This document shows, piece after piece, positions 1 to 8,293 of a stretch of DNA of 64,000 nucleotides (positions are counted from its first letter, which is position 1; every line of letters starts with the position of its first letter). The stretch covers positions 1 to 64,000 of the forward strand of contig BOKV01000007.1 of NCBI GenBank assembly GCA_016861165.1. The letters are read 5' to 3'. This DNA comes from Alphaproteobacteria bacterium (lineage in GTDB: Bacteria > Pseudomonadota > Alphaproteobacteria > Rhizobiales > Rhizobiaceae). A program made the translations under genes and the position numbers. Below the pieces are notes generated by a model, which did no database searches, was not told the origin of the DNA, and saw only the letters and a list, made by a program, of their open reading frames with translations.

Positions 1-5
1 GGGAT

Positions 6-113
6 ATGGATCCCGGCTCGCGCTCGCACCCAGGTCGGCTGTTGCCGACCTGGGCATCTATCAATGCCGATCTCGCGCAAGCGCGAGATCGGTGCTCGCT
101 TGGCCGGGATGAC
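6..113. repeat. Palindromic intergenic repeat (REP/BIME-like), copy 1
   Basis: The stretch opens with ATGGATCCCGG and closes with CCGGGATGAC, as in a second copy at 1390-1501. Two perfect hairpins lie inside it: an 11-bp stem (29-39 with 44-54) with a 4-nt loop, and a 12-bp stem (67-78 with 81-92) with a 2-nt loop. Such GGATCCCGG...CCGGGATGAC palindromes are a frequent intergenic element in Bradyrhizobium relatives (family knowledge, not checked here). The remaining bases 114-269, before the DUF1488 gene, show nothing further that I can call. Confidence 0.7.
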
Positions 114-269
114 GCCGCGAATGTGTTAGTAAGGCTAGCGCATGTTCCGGCGAAGCGGATACCGGTTCGCCGACAAGAACATGCGCCAAGCGAGAATCTA
201 CGGCCATGCCGGGTCGAAGCGCTGGTCCGGGCCGATTCGATTTGAGCCGAAATGGCTGTCGCAGGGATG

Positions 270-545
270 CTAACGCCCCGGTCGGAAATCGTCCTCGCCC
301 AGGTCGTAGGAGCCCTTGCGACCTCGCGCATAGGCGCGCGCCGCGGCCGCATGGATGGCGTCGCGGTTGCGGTCGAAGGCGGCGAGCAGTCCCGGCTCGT
401 CGAGGCGCATGTCGGGCTGGATGCGCTTCAGCGCCTCCTCGTTCACGAAGAACGACCATTCCATCGCGCTGTCGTGCCCCCAGAACCGCACGGCCCGCCG
501 GGTCGCGTCGTAGAAGCGGTTCTGGTTCGGAAATCTCAGCGTCAT
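270..545 (-). CDS. DUF1488 family small protein
   Basis: A 91-residue protein. The N-terminal block TLRFPNQNRFYDATRRAVRF followed by WGHDSAMEWSFFV matches the DUF1488 pattern, short single-domain proteins of unknown function common in Rhizobiales. There is no signal peptide or membrane segment. The C-terminus (GRKGSYDLGEDDF) is also typical of the family. It is transcribed in the same direction as the next two small genes but 49 nt apart from the nearest, so an operon is possible but not shown. The function is unknown; the family assignment is by recalled sequence pattern. Confidence 0.8.
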   Translation of the reverse strand: MTLRFPNQNRFYDATRRAVRFWGHDSAMEWSFFVNEEALKRIQPDMRLDEPGLLAAFDRNRDAIHAAAARAYARGRKGSYDLGEDDFRPGR

Positions 546-594
546 GATCGATCCCGAATGCCGCGTCGCGGGCGTGAGCTGCAGGAATCGTGAA

Positions 595-891
595 TCAGGC
601 GTCCCGCGAGAGCCGGGCGAAGTCCTCGATCGCCGCGGCGATCAGCTTCTGGCGGCGCGGATCCTGCGCGGCCGGCGTGTCGGCGAAGATCTTGAGGAGA
701 TATCGCGCCTTCTCGGCGGCTTCGTGCCAGTTCGCGGCCGGCGCCGCCAGCAGGTGCGCCTCGAGCTCCGCCTGTCGCTGCCGCAAGGCGCTTTCGTTCG
801 CCTCCACTTCGGCCAGCAGGCGGCGAAGCTCCGTCGCCTTCTGGGCCGCCATGCCGCGATGCTGATCGAGATCGATGGTCTTGTCGGTCAT
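595..891 (-). CDS. Small alpha-helical hypothetical protein
   Basis: A 98-residue soluble protein. The first 60 residues are strongly helical with heptad-like leucines and many Glu/Gln/Ala (ELRRLLAEVEANESALRQRQ), suggesting a coiled coil. The second half (ANWHEAAEKARYLLKIFADT) looks like a second helical hairpin. There are no catalytic motifs, signal peptide or cysteines. I have no function to offer. Codon use (C/G at third positions) is like that of its neighbours, supporting a real gene. Confidence 0.65.
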   Translation of the reverse strand: MTDKTIDLDQHRGMAAQKATELRRLLAEVEANESALRQRQAELEAHLLAAPAANWHEAAEKARYLLKIFADTPAAQDPRRQKLIAAAIEDFARLSRDA

Positions 892-951
892 CGCGCGCTC
901 CTGCCGGCTCGCAGGCTCAGCCGGCGCCCGGCCTTCACGTCCGGTTCATCG

Positions 952-1209
952 TCATGCCGGAATCGCGACGCGCCGGGCGAGCGGGAACTCCGCGCTCTCG
1001 TACAGGCGCCGGATCCCTTCCGCATCGTAGCGCTGCTCGTCGACCTCGAGATAGGCGCCCGCCAGCATGTCGCGCGGGAGATCCTCGATCGCGAAGCGGA
1101 TCGCCTCCGCGGCCCGGTCGAAGCGTCGGTAGCCGACAGGCTGGCGCCGCGGCCTGCGGGCGCGTGTCGGGAACAGCTCGGCCTCGCGGCCGTAATCGAA
1201 CTCGGTCAT
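952..1209 (-). CDS. Small conserved hypothetical protein
   Basis: An 85-residue protein starting [21 protein letters not shown] chose the ATG at 1209 rather than an upstream start at 1278, because the extra 23 residues are a low-complexity Pro/Gly/Arg run and family-like small proteins begin with this [11 protein letters not shown] block. The body ([16 protein letters not shown] then [17 protein letters not shown]) is charged and soluble, with no recognisable domain. The unannotated stretch 1210-1524 upstream holds a repeat (1390-1501) and otherwise nothing I can call. Confidence 0.6.
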   Translation of the reverse strand: MTEFDYGREAELFPTRARRPRRQPVGYRRFDRAAEAIRFAIEDLPRDMLAGAYLEVDEQRYDAEGIRRLYESAEFPLARRVAIPA

Positions 1210-1389
1210 CTCTCGGGCCTTTGCGCTGGAGAAGGGGACTTTCGGGCCGGGGCCGCGGGCAGGCGGTCTCGGCCCCATCGTCTGCGGGCCGCCCGCGATC
1301 GTGCGAGGGCCCCGTGCGCCATGTCCGTATATATAGGCGCGAAGTGCGGCGATTACGAGGGCCGGCGGGCGCGCACGGCATCTGTGGCG

Positions 1390-1501
1390 GTCATCCCGGC
1401 CGAGCGAAGCCAGAGCCGGTCCATAGTCCCGGCGGTCTTTGTTGCTGCGAGACAGCGGTTATGGATCCCGGGTCTCGCGCTGTGCGCTCGCCCGGGATGA
1501 C
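1390..1501. repeat. Palindromic intergenic repeat, copy 2
   Basis: The outer arms GTCATCCCGG (1390-1399) and CCGGGATGAC (1492-1501) are a perfect 10-bp inverted repeat. Inside, ATGGATCCCGGGTCTCGCGC resembles the start of copy 1 at 6-16. The unit lies in the gap between the small gene ending at 952 and the mepA stop at 1525, and its right edge is only 23 nt from that stop, so it may form the end of the mepA transcript. It is a transposase-free, non-coding, REP-type element. Confidence 0.7.
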
Positions 1502-1524
1502 ACCGAGGCCGATTTCGAGTCTTC

Positions 1525-2445
1525 CTACGGCGTCATCAGCACCTGCCGGCACGCGGGCGGGAGGTCCGCCATGGTGAGCGGCGGCTTGCGCTTGGGCGGC
1601 TCCTTCGGCGGCGGCGGGTTGAGGATGGCGTCGCGGAACCACCAGTCGAGCTCGGCACCGCAGCCGTCGCTCGCAGGCGTCGGGTCCTGCGCCCTGCATT
1701 CCGGGCTGTCGGAGGGGCACGCCATGCGCACGTGGAAATGATAGTTGTGTCCCCACCAGGGCCGCACCTTGCGCAGCCAGTTGCGGTCGTTGCCGGCCTC
1801 GCGGCAGAGCGCCTTCTTGATCGCCGCATTGACGATGATGCGCTCGACCTTCGGATCGAGCGCGGCGGCCCTGATCACCGCCGCATGGCCCGGCGTCCAG
1901 ACGTTCGGATCGACGTCCTTCTTGTCGGCGCGCACCACATTGGTCGCCGACATCTCCTCGCGCTCGAGGCGCGAGAGCTCGCGGTTCGGCATCGGGGTCA
2001 GCCAGATGTCGGCGTCGAGCCCGACCTGGTGGCTGGTGTGGCCGGTCAGCATCGGCCCGCCGCGCGCCTGCGCGAGGTCGCCCATCAAGAGGCCGGGCCA
2101 GTCCGAGACCTTCGGCACCTTGCCGGCGAGGCGCTCGAGGAAGCGGATCAGCTCCGGATGTCCCCAGTTGCGGTTGCGCGAGAGCCGCATCACCTGCCAG
2201 CTCGGCCCGTTGACCGGCAGCGCGGTCGCGCCCGCGAGGCAGCCCTTGGTGTAGAAGCCGATCGCCCGCGCGGCGAGCGGCGCCGGCTGCGGCTTGCGGG
2301 CGAACAGTTCCTTGGCCGGGGCCTTCGGATCGTTCGGGTTGGCGAGCGGGGGCAGGGGCTTGGGATCGAGCGTGCCCTTGTCCTGGGCCTGCGCGGGAGC
2401 GGCGAGCGCGAGAACGATCAGCGGAATCCAGAGGGTGCGGGTCAT
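1525..2445 (-). CDS. mepA: Penicillin-insensitive murein endopeptidase (MepA, peptidase M74)
   Basis: A 306-residue periplasmic zinc endopeptidase that cleaves D-Ala-meso-DAP cross-links in peptidoglycan. Residues 1-20 form a signal peptide ending AAPAQA. The LAS-type metal site is visible: GHTSHQVGLDAD (H139, D146) and the C-terminal WGHNYHFHVRM (H238). Further family blocks are GCLAGATALPVNGPSWQVMR and RNWGHPELIRFLE. The ATG at 2445 places the signal peptide correctly; the reading frame stays open further upstream only as antisense to the DUF488 gene. The C-terminal Pro/Lys-rich tail (PPPPKEPPKRKPP) is an accessory extension. Confidence 0.92.
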   Translation of the reverse strand: MTRTLWIPLIVLALAAPAQAQDKGTLDPKPLPPLANPNDPKAPAKELFARKPQPAPLAARAIGFYTKGCLAGATALPVNGPSWQVMRLSRNRNWGHPELIRFLERLAGKVPKVSDWPGLLMGDLAQARGGPMLTGHTSHQVGLDADIWLTPMPNRELSRLEREEMSATNVVRADKKDVDPNVWTPGHAAVIRAAALDPKVERIIVNAAIKKALCREAGNDRNWLRKVRPWWGHNYHFHVRMACPSDSPECRAQDPTPASDGCGAELDWWFRDAILNPPPPKEPPKRKPPLTMADLPPACRQVLMTP

Positions 2446-2513
2446 GCGCGACTTTCGGAATTCGGGGACCGACCGAGAGTAGAACACTCCGGCGCGGTGA
2501 TGTAGCCCGGCGC

Positions 2514-3098
2514 TCACGGCGGCGCCCGATAGGCTTTCGCCCGCGCCCGCCGCCGGTAGGCGCGTCCGAGCCGCGCCGCGCGGTCCGCGAACAGGTCGTC
2601 CGCCTCGCCCGCGAGCCGCAGCAGCCGCTCCTCGGTCTCGGCATGCGGCTCGACCGTGCGATCGGCCAGGATGTGGCCGATCGCGAGGCCGCCTTCGGCA
2701 AGCGCCCGGCCGACCAGCAGGCAGCGATGGCAGTCGAGCGGCTCGCGCTCGGCGCACAGCAGGCAGATGCGGAACCGCTTCGTGCCGTCGACCACCCGCG
2801 CGAGCCCGGCCCGGAACTGCGGCGTCGCCGCGATCGCCTCGAAGTCGGCGACCCCGTCCGCGAACAGCGCCGGATCCGCGGGCCGCCCGCCGAGCGCGTC
2901 GCCGAGCCCCACATAGGCGAGGCCCTCGCGCGCGAGCCGGTCGCCGAGCGGCCCTTGCGAGAACCAGGGATAGCGGCGCGAGAACGGCACCGAGCGCACG
3001 TCCGCGACGGCGTCGACGCCGGCGCCCGTGAGCCGCGCGAGGAAGTCGTCGATCGCGTGGTTGGAGTGCCCGATGGTGAACAGGTCGAAACGAGTCAT
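2514..3098 (-). CDS. DUF488 domain protein
   Basis: A 194-residue cytoplasmic protein. The start FDLFTIGHSNHAIDDFLARL, the DVRSVPFSRRYPWFS block and the cysteine-containing motif CLLCAEREPLDCHR (about 115-128) are the hallmarks of DUF488, a conserved family of unknown activity sometimes linked to nucleic-acid or stress functions. The ATG at 3098 directly precedes the conserved block, so the start is secure. It lies 68 nt upstream of mepA on the same strand and is divergent from the L,D-transpeptidase gene. Biochemical role unknown. Confidence 0.85.
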   Translation of the reverse strand: MTRFDLFTIGHSNHAIDDFLARLTGAGVDAVADVRSVPFSRRYPWFSQGPLGDRLAREGLAYVGLGDALGGRPADPALFADGVADFEAIAATPQFRAGLARVVDGTKRFRICLLCAEREPLDCHRCLLVGRALAEGGLAIGHILADRTVEPHAETEERLLRLAGEADDLFADRAARLGRAYRRRARAKAYRAPP

Positions 3099-3185
3099 GC
3101 GGCTCCCGAGACTTTACAATCCGCACATGGTGCGCAATCGTTTCAACGGATGTGGCGGTCCGGAGTTCGAGTTTCGGGGGGTCGT

Positions 3186-3683
3186 ATGCGTAGGGTTGCC
3201 GCCACGGTTGCGCTTCTTGCTGCGTTGGTCGCGGCCGCTCCGTCGCGGGCGGACGTCGTCGTCCATATCGACAAGTCCGGCCAGCGCATGACCGTCCGGG
3301 TCGACGGCGTCACCGCCTACCAATGGGCCATCTCCACCGGCCGCGCCGGCTACAACACGCCGAACGGCACCTTCCGCCCGCAGCGTCTCGCCCGCAAATG
3401 GTACTCGCGCAAGTACCACTGGTCGCCGATGCCCTATTCGGTGTTCTTCCACGGCGGCTATGCGATCCACGGCAGCTACGAGATCGGCCGGCTCGGCCGG
3501 CCCGCCTCCCATGGCTGCATCCGCCTGCATCCGTCCCATGCGGCCCGGCTGTTCGCGCTGGTGCAGCAGCACGGCATGGGCGACACCCGCATCGTGATCA
3601 CGGGCAGCCTGCCGCGCAGCCACTATGCGGCTCCGCGCGTGAAGCCGAAGCGCGTCGCCGCGCCACGCCGCCGGCAGCTCTAG
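3186..3683 (+). CDS. L,D-transpeptidase (YkuD domain), secreted
   Basis: A 165-residue exported protein. The signal peptide (about residues 1-22, MRRVAATVALLAALVAAAPS) is followed by a single YkuD domain. The catalytic motif SHGCIRLH is present (Cys111, with His109), and the upstream HGGYAIHGSYE supplies the other conserved His. YkuD enzymes form 3-3 cross-links in peptidoglycan or anchor proteins to it. The start at ATG 3186 was chosen because it gives a clean signal peptide; the frame is open upstream only as antisense to DUF488. The C-terminus is basic (RVKPKRVAAPRRRQL). It is followed 7 nt later by the hydrolase gene, suggesting co-transcription. Confidence 0.9.
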   Translation: MRRVAATVALLAALVAAAPSRADVVVHIDKSGQRMTVRVDGVTAYQWAISTGRAGYNTPNGTFRPQRLARKWYSRKYHWSPMPYSVFFHGGYAIHGSYEIGRLGRPASHGCIRLHPSHAARLFALVQQHGMGDTRIVITGSLPRSHYAAPRVKPKRVAAPRRRQL

Positions 3684-3690
3684 CGCCGGC

Positions 3691-4500
3691 GTGTCTCGGG
3701 CGATGGCGCGGCGTCCCGGATTGTGGCTCCCGGCTGCGCTGGTCGCGGCCTCGGCCGGCCTCGCCCACGCGGCCTGCCCGCCCGACAGCCGCATCGCCGA
3801 TTGGGTGCTGGGCGCCGGCCGCTGTCTTGCGGCCTCGACCTTCGGCGCCGAGCAGGCCGGCGACCGCCCCGTGCTGGTGGTCGTGGTGCACGGCGACATC
3901 TCGGACGGCGGGCTCGCCACCTATCACGTGGCCTTCGCGCGCCGGCTCGCGCGCCGCGGCGTGGTCGCGGTGGCGCTGACGCGACCCGGCTACGCCTTCG
4001 AGCCCGGCCGCGTCAGCCAGGGCAGCACGCTCGGCCGGCAGGACAACTACACGGCCGGCAATATCGGCGCGGTCGGTGCCGCGATCGCGGAGCTGCGGCG
4101 CCACTATCGCGCGCGCCAGGTCGTCTATGTCGGCCACTCGGGCGGCGCCGCGATCGGCGGCGTGCTGATCGGCAAGTCGCCGGGGCTGATCGATGTCGCC
4201 GTGCTGGTGTCCTGTCCCTGCGACGTGACGCGCTGGCGCCGCGAGCGTTGGCGCGACCGCTGGCGCTACAGCGAGTCGCCCTCGCATTATGCGGCGCGCG
4301 TGCCGCGCGCGACCGCCCTGGTCGCGATCACGGGCCGCCGCGACGGCAACACGGCGCAGCGCCTCGCCGAGGACTATGTCGGCAGGCTGGCGCGCCGCGG
4401 CGTCCCGGCGCGCTTCATTTCCGTCGCGGGCGCCGGCCACGGCTTCTCGGGCCTCGCCGCGGCCACGGCCGCCGCCGTCGAGGCGCGCTTGGCGCGCTGA
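3691..4500 (+). CDS. Secreted alpha/beta-hydrolase
   Basis: A 269-residue protein with an N-terminal signal (LWLPAALVAASAGLAHA) and an alpha/beta-hydrolase core. The nucleophile elbow GHSGG gives Ser150, the strand VLVVVVHGD precedes the oxyanion region, and the C-terminal GAGHGF supplies the likely catalytic His near residue 250. The translation start is either GTG 3691 or ATG 3703; the signal peptide fits both. The gene begins 7 nt after the L,D-transpeptidase stop. Substrate unknown; a periplasmic esterase or peptidase-like role is inference only. Confidence 0.75.
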   Translation: MSRAMARRPGLWLPAALVAASAGLAHAACPPDSRIADWVLGAGRCLAASTFGAEQAGDRPVLVVVVHGDISDGGLATYHVAFARRLARRGVVAVALTRPGYAFEPGRVSQGSTLGRQDNYTAGNIGAVGAAIAELRRHYRARQVVYVGHSGGAAIGGVLIGKSPGLIDVAVLVSCPCDVTRWRRERWRDRWRYSESPSHYAARVPRATALVAITGRRDGNTAQRLAEDYVGRLARRGVPARFISVAGAGHGFSGLAAATAAAVEARLAR

Positions 4501-4529
4501 CGGAACCAGCCGTTGTATTGCACTGCAGC

Positions 4530-4555
4530 GGAACCGCGGGGCACCTCCGGACGTT
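4530..4555 (+). promoter_or_regulatory. EcfG-type general stress response promoter
   Basis: GGAAC (4530-4534), a 17-nt spacer, and CGTT (4552-4555) match the alphaproteobacterial EcfG (PhyR-NepR-sigma EcfG) consensus GGAAC-N16/17-CGTT exactly. It lies 32 nt before the PRC-barrel start at 4588, leaving room for a short leader with the SD GAGGAG at 4575-4580. PRC-barrel proteins are often EcfG targets in this group (family knowledge). The promoter call is by sequence match only. Confidence 0.7.
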
Positions 4556-4587
4556 TCCCTCCAGAGATGTCACCGAGGAGTTCCCGA

Positions 4588-4965
4588 ATGCACGGTTTTA
4601 TCGGATCGATTTCCCCCGAGAGTTCCAGCCTCGCCAACCTGATCGGCACCGAGGACGTGGTCGGCACGCCGGTGTTCGACCTCGAGGGCCGCCGCCTCGG
4701 CTGGATCGACGAGGTGATGTTCGACCGCGCGAGCGGCCGCGCCACCTATGCGGTGGTGGCCGATGCGACGCGTGCGAACGGCGGCGAGAAGCGTCCCGTG
4801 CCGTGGTCGCTGATGCGCTACGTCGCGGCGCGCGGCGGCTACGAGGTCGCGACCGACGCCGAATCCTTCGCCCGCGCCCCGACGCTGCCCGGCCATGGCG
4901 GCTGGTCCGACGCCGAGCTGCGCCACCGCATTCTCGATCACTACAAGCGGCCGATCACGGTCTGA
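4588..4965 (+). CDS. PRC-barrel domain protein 1
   Basis: A 125-residue protein with one PRC-barrel domain: the block IGTEDVVGTPVFDLEGRRLG, then WIDEVMFDRASGRATYAVV and PVPWSLM are the standard strands. The start at ATG 4588 (MHGFIGS) is supported by a GAGGAG Shine-Dalgarno seven nt upstream. A longer reading from 4513 would run through the EcfG promoter and is rejected. PRC-barrel proteins are cytoplasmic, often dimeric, with proposed roles in stress adaptation. The gene is followed 21 nt later by a paralogue, and the pair probably forms a general-stress operon. Confidence 0.85.
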   Translation: MHGFIGSISPESSSLANLIGTEDVVGTPVFDLEGRRLGWIDEVMFDRASGRATYAVVADATRANGGEKRPVPWSLMRYVAARGGYEVATDAESFARAPTLPGHGGWSDAELRHRILDHYKRPITV

Positions 4966-4986
4966 AACCCTCCCGGGAGGACGATC

Positions 4987-5295
4987 ATGGGCACCCTCGA
5001 GCAGCGCGAGACCGCCTCCCTCATCGGCAGCGACAAGGTGGAGGGCACGCCGGTGTTTCGCCCCGGCGGCGAGCAGATCGGCGCCATCGAGCGCGTGATG
5101 ATCGACAAGCGCTCCGGCAAGGTCGCCTATGCGGTGATGAGCTTCGGCGGCTTGCCGGGGCTCGGCCACGACCACTATCCGGTGCCGTGGTCGCTGCTGA
5201 CCTACAACACGCGTCTCGGCGGCTACGAGGTCGACCTCACGGACGCGCAGCTCGCCGGCACGCCAAGCCCCACCTCCGAGCGCAGGGCGCAATAG
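4987..5295 (+). CDS. PRC-barrel domain protein 2
   Basis: A 102-residue paralogue of the preceding protein: IGSDKVEGTPVFRPGGEQIG, then IERVMIDKRSGKVAYAVM and YPVPWSLLTYNTRLGGYEV. The SD GGGAGGA sits just upstream of ATG 4987. Separation from the upstream gene is 21 nt, so both are probably driven by the EcfG promoter at 4530. Its stop codon falls inside a long inverted repeat (5285-5364) that likely ends or stabilises the transcript. Function beyond a stress-associated PRC-barrel is unknown. Confidence 0.85.
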   Translation: MGTLEQRETASLIGSDKVEGTPVFRPGGEQIGAIERVMIDKRSGKVAYAVMSFGGLPGLGHDHYPVPWSLLTYNTRLGGYEVDLTDAQLAGTPSPTSERRAQ

Positions 5296-5364
5296 CGCGA
5301 AGCGCGTATCGCGCCGACGGCGACTCGGCCGGCCCGATACGCCGCTGACGCGGCTATTGCGCCC
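5285..5364. repeat. Nested inverted repeat at the end of the PRC-barrel operon
   Basis: GGGCGCAATAGC (5285-5296) pairs perfectly with GCTATTGCGCCC (5353-5364). Inside it GCGTATCG (5304-5311) pairs with CGATACGC (5335-5342). The TAG stop of the second PRC-barrel gene is embedded in the left arm. There is no T-run, so this looks like a REP/cruciform element that may act as an mRNA 3' stabiliser rather than a classic intrinsic terminator. It falls between two same-strand genes. Confidence 0.7.
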
Positions 5365-5408
5365 CACGGCCCCTTGCGGGGTCGCGGGTTTTCCGGCGAT
5401 ATCCCGGC

Positions 5409-6266
5409 ATGCTCGACTACATCGGCGAGAACCTCGGCCAGATCCTCGACGGCCTCCTGTTCGGCCTCGGCGTGCTCGCGGTCTATCTCGGCGCCGTCAT
5501 CACGGGCGCCATCGTGCGCTCGCTCGGCGGCGCCGGCAGCAAGGGCCTGACCGCCGCCGGCCGCTATGTGCGCGGCTGGTTCTTCTACCTGCGCGGCGAC
5601 GACCGCGACATCATCAACGTCACGCTCAACACCATCGTCGACAATCGCTTGAAGTTCGACACCCTGGTCGCCGACCGCCGCATCTGGGCCGTGTGGCCCA
5701 ATGCCTATCGCCAGGCCATGATCCGCCGCGCCGCGAAACGCACCACCAGGAGCAATCCCGTCGTCTCCTTCCCCAAGGAGCCGCCGCCGCCGAAGAGCCG
5801 GCTCGGCCGCCTGCGTCGCCGTCTCAACGACCGCATCCACGGGCTGGTCGCGAGTGCGGAGGTGGTCGAGAACGGCCGGGCGCAGCGCGTCCGGCTGATG
5901 CGCGAGGACGACTACAGGGCCTGCTACGGGCCGCTGATCAATCTGGTGAGCGAGAAGTGCTCCAACGACAACGCCCTCGATCTCGCGCTCGGCAGGCCCA
6001 TGGACGAGTTCCGTTTCGTGGTCGCGCTCACCTTCGAGCAGCTGCACGACCGCCGCGCCCGGCATTTGCGCGCCATCGTGGTCTGGGAGGAGACGCTGCG
6101 CAACTTCCCCGACGAATGCCCGGACGTGGATGCGCCCGAGCACCGCACGCGCTTCCGCACCCTCCAGTCCATCGCCCGCCAGTACCGGGCCCACCCCGAG
6201 CGCTTCGGCATCGTCAAGATCTGGCGCCCGAAGGCGCCCGGGCGCATGGCGCTCGCGGCGGAGTGA
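5409..6266 (+). CDS. Membrane-anchored hypothetical protein
   Basis: A 285-residue protein with a hydrophobic N-terminal segment (about residues 13-40, ILDGLLFGLGVLAVYLGAVI) that would anchor it in the inner membrane, followed by a long basic soluble region. Two segments are notable: a Pro/Lys linker (SFPKEPPPPKSRLGRLRRRL, about 118-137) and a region rich in Arg and aromatic residues (FRFVVALTFEQLHDRRARHL). I recognise no domain or catalytic motif. It is isolated, with a repeat on each side. Codon use is normal for the region. Confidence 0.7.
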   Translation: MLDYIGENLGQILDGLLFGLGVLAVYLGAVITGAIVRSLGGAGSKGLTAAGRYVRGWFFYLRGDDRDIINVTLNTIVDNRLKFDTLVADRRIWAVWPNAYRQAMIRRAAKRTTRSNPVVSFPKEPPPPKSRLGRLRRRLNDRIHGLVASAEVVENGRAQRVRLMREDDYRACYGPLINLVSEKCSNDNALDLALGRPMDEFRFVVALTFEQLHDRRARHLRAIVVWEETLRNFPDECPDVDAPEHRTRFRTLQSIARQYRAHPERFGIVKIWRPKAPGRMALAAE

Positions 6267-6275
6267 ATTCTGCTT

Positions 6276-6400
6276 CGTAGGGTGCGTTAGCCGCGAAGCG
6301 GCGTAACGCACCGGCGACCTATCATCTTGCGCCGGGTCCGTTGCGATGCCCTCGGTGGAATACGCTCGTCCGCTTCGCGGCCGAGCTATTCCACCCTACG
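6276..6400. repeat. Composite palindromic element (BIME-like)
   Basis: The outer arms CGTAGGGTG (6276-6284) and CACCCTACG (6392-6400) are a perfect inverted repeat. The left half contains GGTGCGTTAGCCGCGAAGCG and its complement-like continuation GGCGTAACGCACC; the right half contains GGTGGAATACGC and GCTATTCCACC, another dyad. The GTAGGGTGCGTTA...TAACGCACC type is a known dispersed element in Bradyrhizobiaceae and other proteobacteria (recalled, not searched). It fills the space between two convergent genes (5409-6266 and lepA). Confidence 0.75.
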
Positions 6401-6403
6401 CCC

Positions 6404-8212
6404 TCACACATCCACCTTCAGCGCCTCGATGAAGGCCTCCTGCGGGATTTCGACCCGGCCGAACTGGCGCATGCGCTTCTTGCCGGCCTTCTGCTTTTCC
6501 AGAAGCTTGCGCTTGCGGGTGGCGTCGCCGCCATAGCACTTGGCGGTCACGTCCTTGCGGAAGGCGCGCACGGTCTCGCGCGCGATGACCTTGCCGCCGA
6601 TCGCCGCCTGGATCGGCATCTTGAACATGTGCGGCGGGATCAGCTCCTTGAGCTTCTCGCACATGGCGCGGCCGCGGCTCTCGGCGCGGGTCTTGTGCAC
6701 CAGCATGGCGAGCGCGTCGACCGGCTCGGCATTGACCAGGATCTGCAGCTTCACGAGGTCGGCCGGCCGGTAGTCGGTCAGGTGGTAGTCGAACGAGGCG
6801 TAGCCCTTGGAGATCGACTTCAGCCGGTCGTAGAAGTCGAACACCACCTCGTTCAGCGGCAGGTCGTAAACCAGCATGGCGCGCTTGCCGACATAGGAGA
6901 GGTCGGCCTGGACGCCGCGACGGTCCTGGCAGAGCTTGAGCACCGAGCCGAGATACGCGTCCGGGGTGAGCACCGTGGCCTCGATCCAGGGCTCGTGGAT
7001 CTCCTCGATCCGCACCACGTCCGGCATGTCGACCGGGTTGTGGATCTCGATCTCCTTGCCGTCCGTGAGCGTGATCCGGTAGACGACCGAGGGCGCGGTG
7101 GCGATGAGGTCGAGGCCGAACTCGCGCTCCAGCCGCTCCTGGATGATCTCCAGATGCAGCAGCCCGAGGAAGCCGCAGCGGAAGCCGAAGCCGAGCGCGG
7201 CCGAGGTCTCCATCTCGTAGGAGAAGCTCGCGTCGTTGAGCCGCAACTTGCCCATCGCCGCGCGCAGATCCTCGAAGTCGGCGGCGTCGACCGGGAACAG
7301 GCCGCAGAACACCACCGGCTGCGCCGGCTTGAAGCCGGGCAGCGGCTGCTCGCACGGCCGCCGGTCCTCGGTGATGGTGTCGCCGACGCGGGTGTCGGCC
7401 ACTTCCTTGATCGAGGCGGTGATGAAGCCGATCTCGCCGGGGCCGAGTGACTCGACGGTCACCATCTTGGGCGTGATGACACCGACCCGGTCGAGCTGGT
7501 AGCGCGCGCCGGTGCCGATCATGCGCACGGTCTGGCCTTTCCTGAGCTCGCCGTCGACGACGCGCACCAGCACGACGACGCCGAGATAGGCGTCGTACCA
7601 GGAATCGACGAGCAGCGCCTTCAAGGGCCTGTCGCGTTCGCCCGTCTTCGGGGCGGGCAGGCGGTTGACGATCGCTTCCAGCACATCCGCCACGCCCATG
7701 CCGGTCTTGGCCGAGATCGGGACGGCGTCGGCGGCGTCGAGCCCGATCACCTCCTCGATCTGCTGCTTGACCCGCTCCGGCTCGGCCGCCGGCAGGTCGA
7801 TCTTGTTGAGGACGACGACGATCTCGTGGTCGGCGTCGATCGCCTGGTAGACATTGGCGAGCGTCTGCGCCTCGACGCCCTGGGAAGCGTCGACGACGAG
7901 CAGCGAACCCTCGCAGGCCGACAGCGAGCGGCTGACCTCGTAGGCGAAGTCGACATGGCCGGGCGTGTCGATCAGGTTGAGCACATAGTGGCGGCCATCG
8001 CGCGCGTCGTATTCGAGGCGCACGGTGTTGGCCTTGATGGTGATGCCGCGCTCGCGCTCGATGTCCATCGAGTCGAGCACCTGCTCGCGCATCTCGCGCT
8101 CCTCCAGGCTGCCGGTCATCTGGATCAGCCGGTCGGCCAGCGTCGATTTGCCGTGGTCGATATGGGCGATGATGGCGAAGTTGCGGATGTTGCCGCGCGG
8201 CGTTTCGGTCAT
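6404..8212 (-). CDS. lepA: Elongation factor 4 (LepA), ribosome back-translocase
   Basis: A full-length (602-residue) translational GTPase. The G1 motif AHIDHGKST, the G3 block [16 protein letters not shown] and the G4 NKIDLP are intact, followed by EF-Tu domain 2, EF-G-like domains and the LepA-specific C-terminal domain ending [20 protein letters not shown]4 binds stalled or mistranslocated ribosomes. The ATG at 8212 ([12 protein letters not shown]) matches the usual family N-terminus; a second ATG nine nt upstream (8221) is also possible. The gene is convergent with 5409-6266 and marks the right edge of the region carrying the Bradyrhizobium-like repeats. Confidence 0.97.
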   Translation of the reverse strand: MTETPRGNIRNFAIIAHIDHGKSTLADRLIQMTGSLEEREMREQVLDSMDIERERGITIKANTVRLEYDARDGRHYVLNLIDTPGHVDFAYEVSRSLSACEGSLLVVDASQGVEAQTLANVYQAIDADHEIVVVLNKIDLPAAEPERVKQQIEEVIGLDAADAVPISAKTGMGVADVLEAIVNRLPAPKTGERDRPLKALLVDSWYDAYLGVVVLVRVVDGELRKGQTVRMIGTGARYQLDRVGVITPKMVTVESLGPGEIGFITASIKEVADTRVGDTITEDRRPCEQPLPGFKPAQPVVFCGLFPVDAADFEDLRAAMGKLRLNDASFSYEMETSAALGFGFRCGFLGLLHLEIIQERLEREFGLDLIATAPSVVYRITLTDGKEIEIHNPVDMPDVVRIEEIHEPWIEATVLTPDAYLGSVLKLCQDRRGVQADLSYVGKRAMLVYDLPLNEVVFDFYDRLKSISKGYASFDYHLTDYRPADLVKLQILVNAEPVDALAMLVHKTRAESRGRAMCEKLKELIPPHMFKMPIQAAIGGKVIARETVRAFRKDVTAKCYGGDATRKRKLLEKQKAGKKRMRQFGRVEIPQEAFIEALKVDV

Positions 8213-8293
8213 GCGGGGCATTTAGCAGGAAGCGGCGAAAGGGCAAGGGGCTGGGCCCGGTCGGCGGCTGGCTCCGATTTTTGCCGGCGTCGA

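Noticed and set aside
2643-3185. N-terminal extension of the L,D-transpeptidase frame
   Set aside because: It is antisense to DUF488, has no signal, and the ATG at 3186 gives a clean signal peptide.
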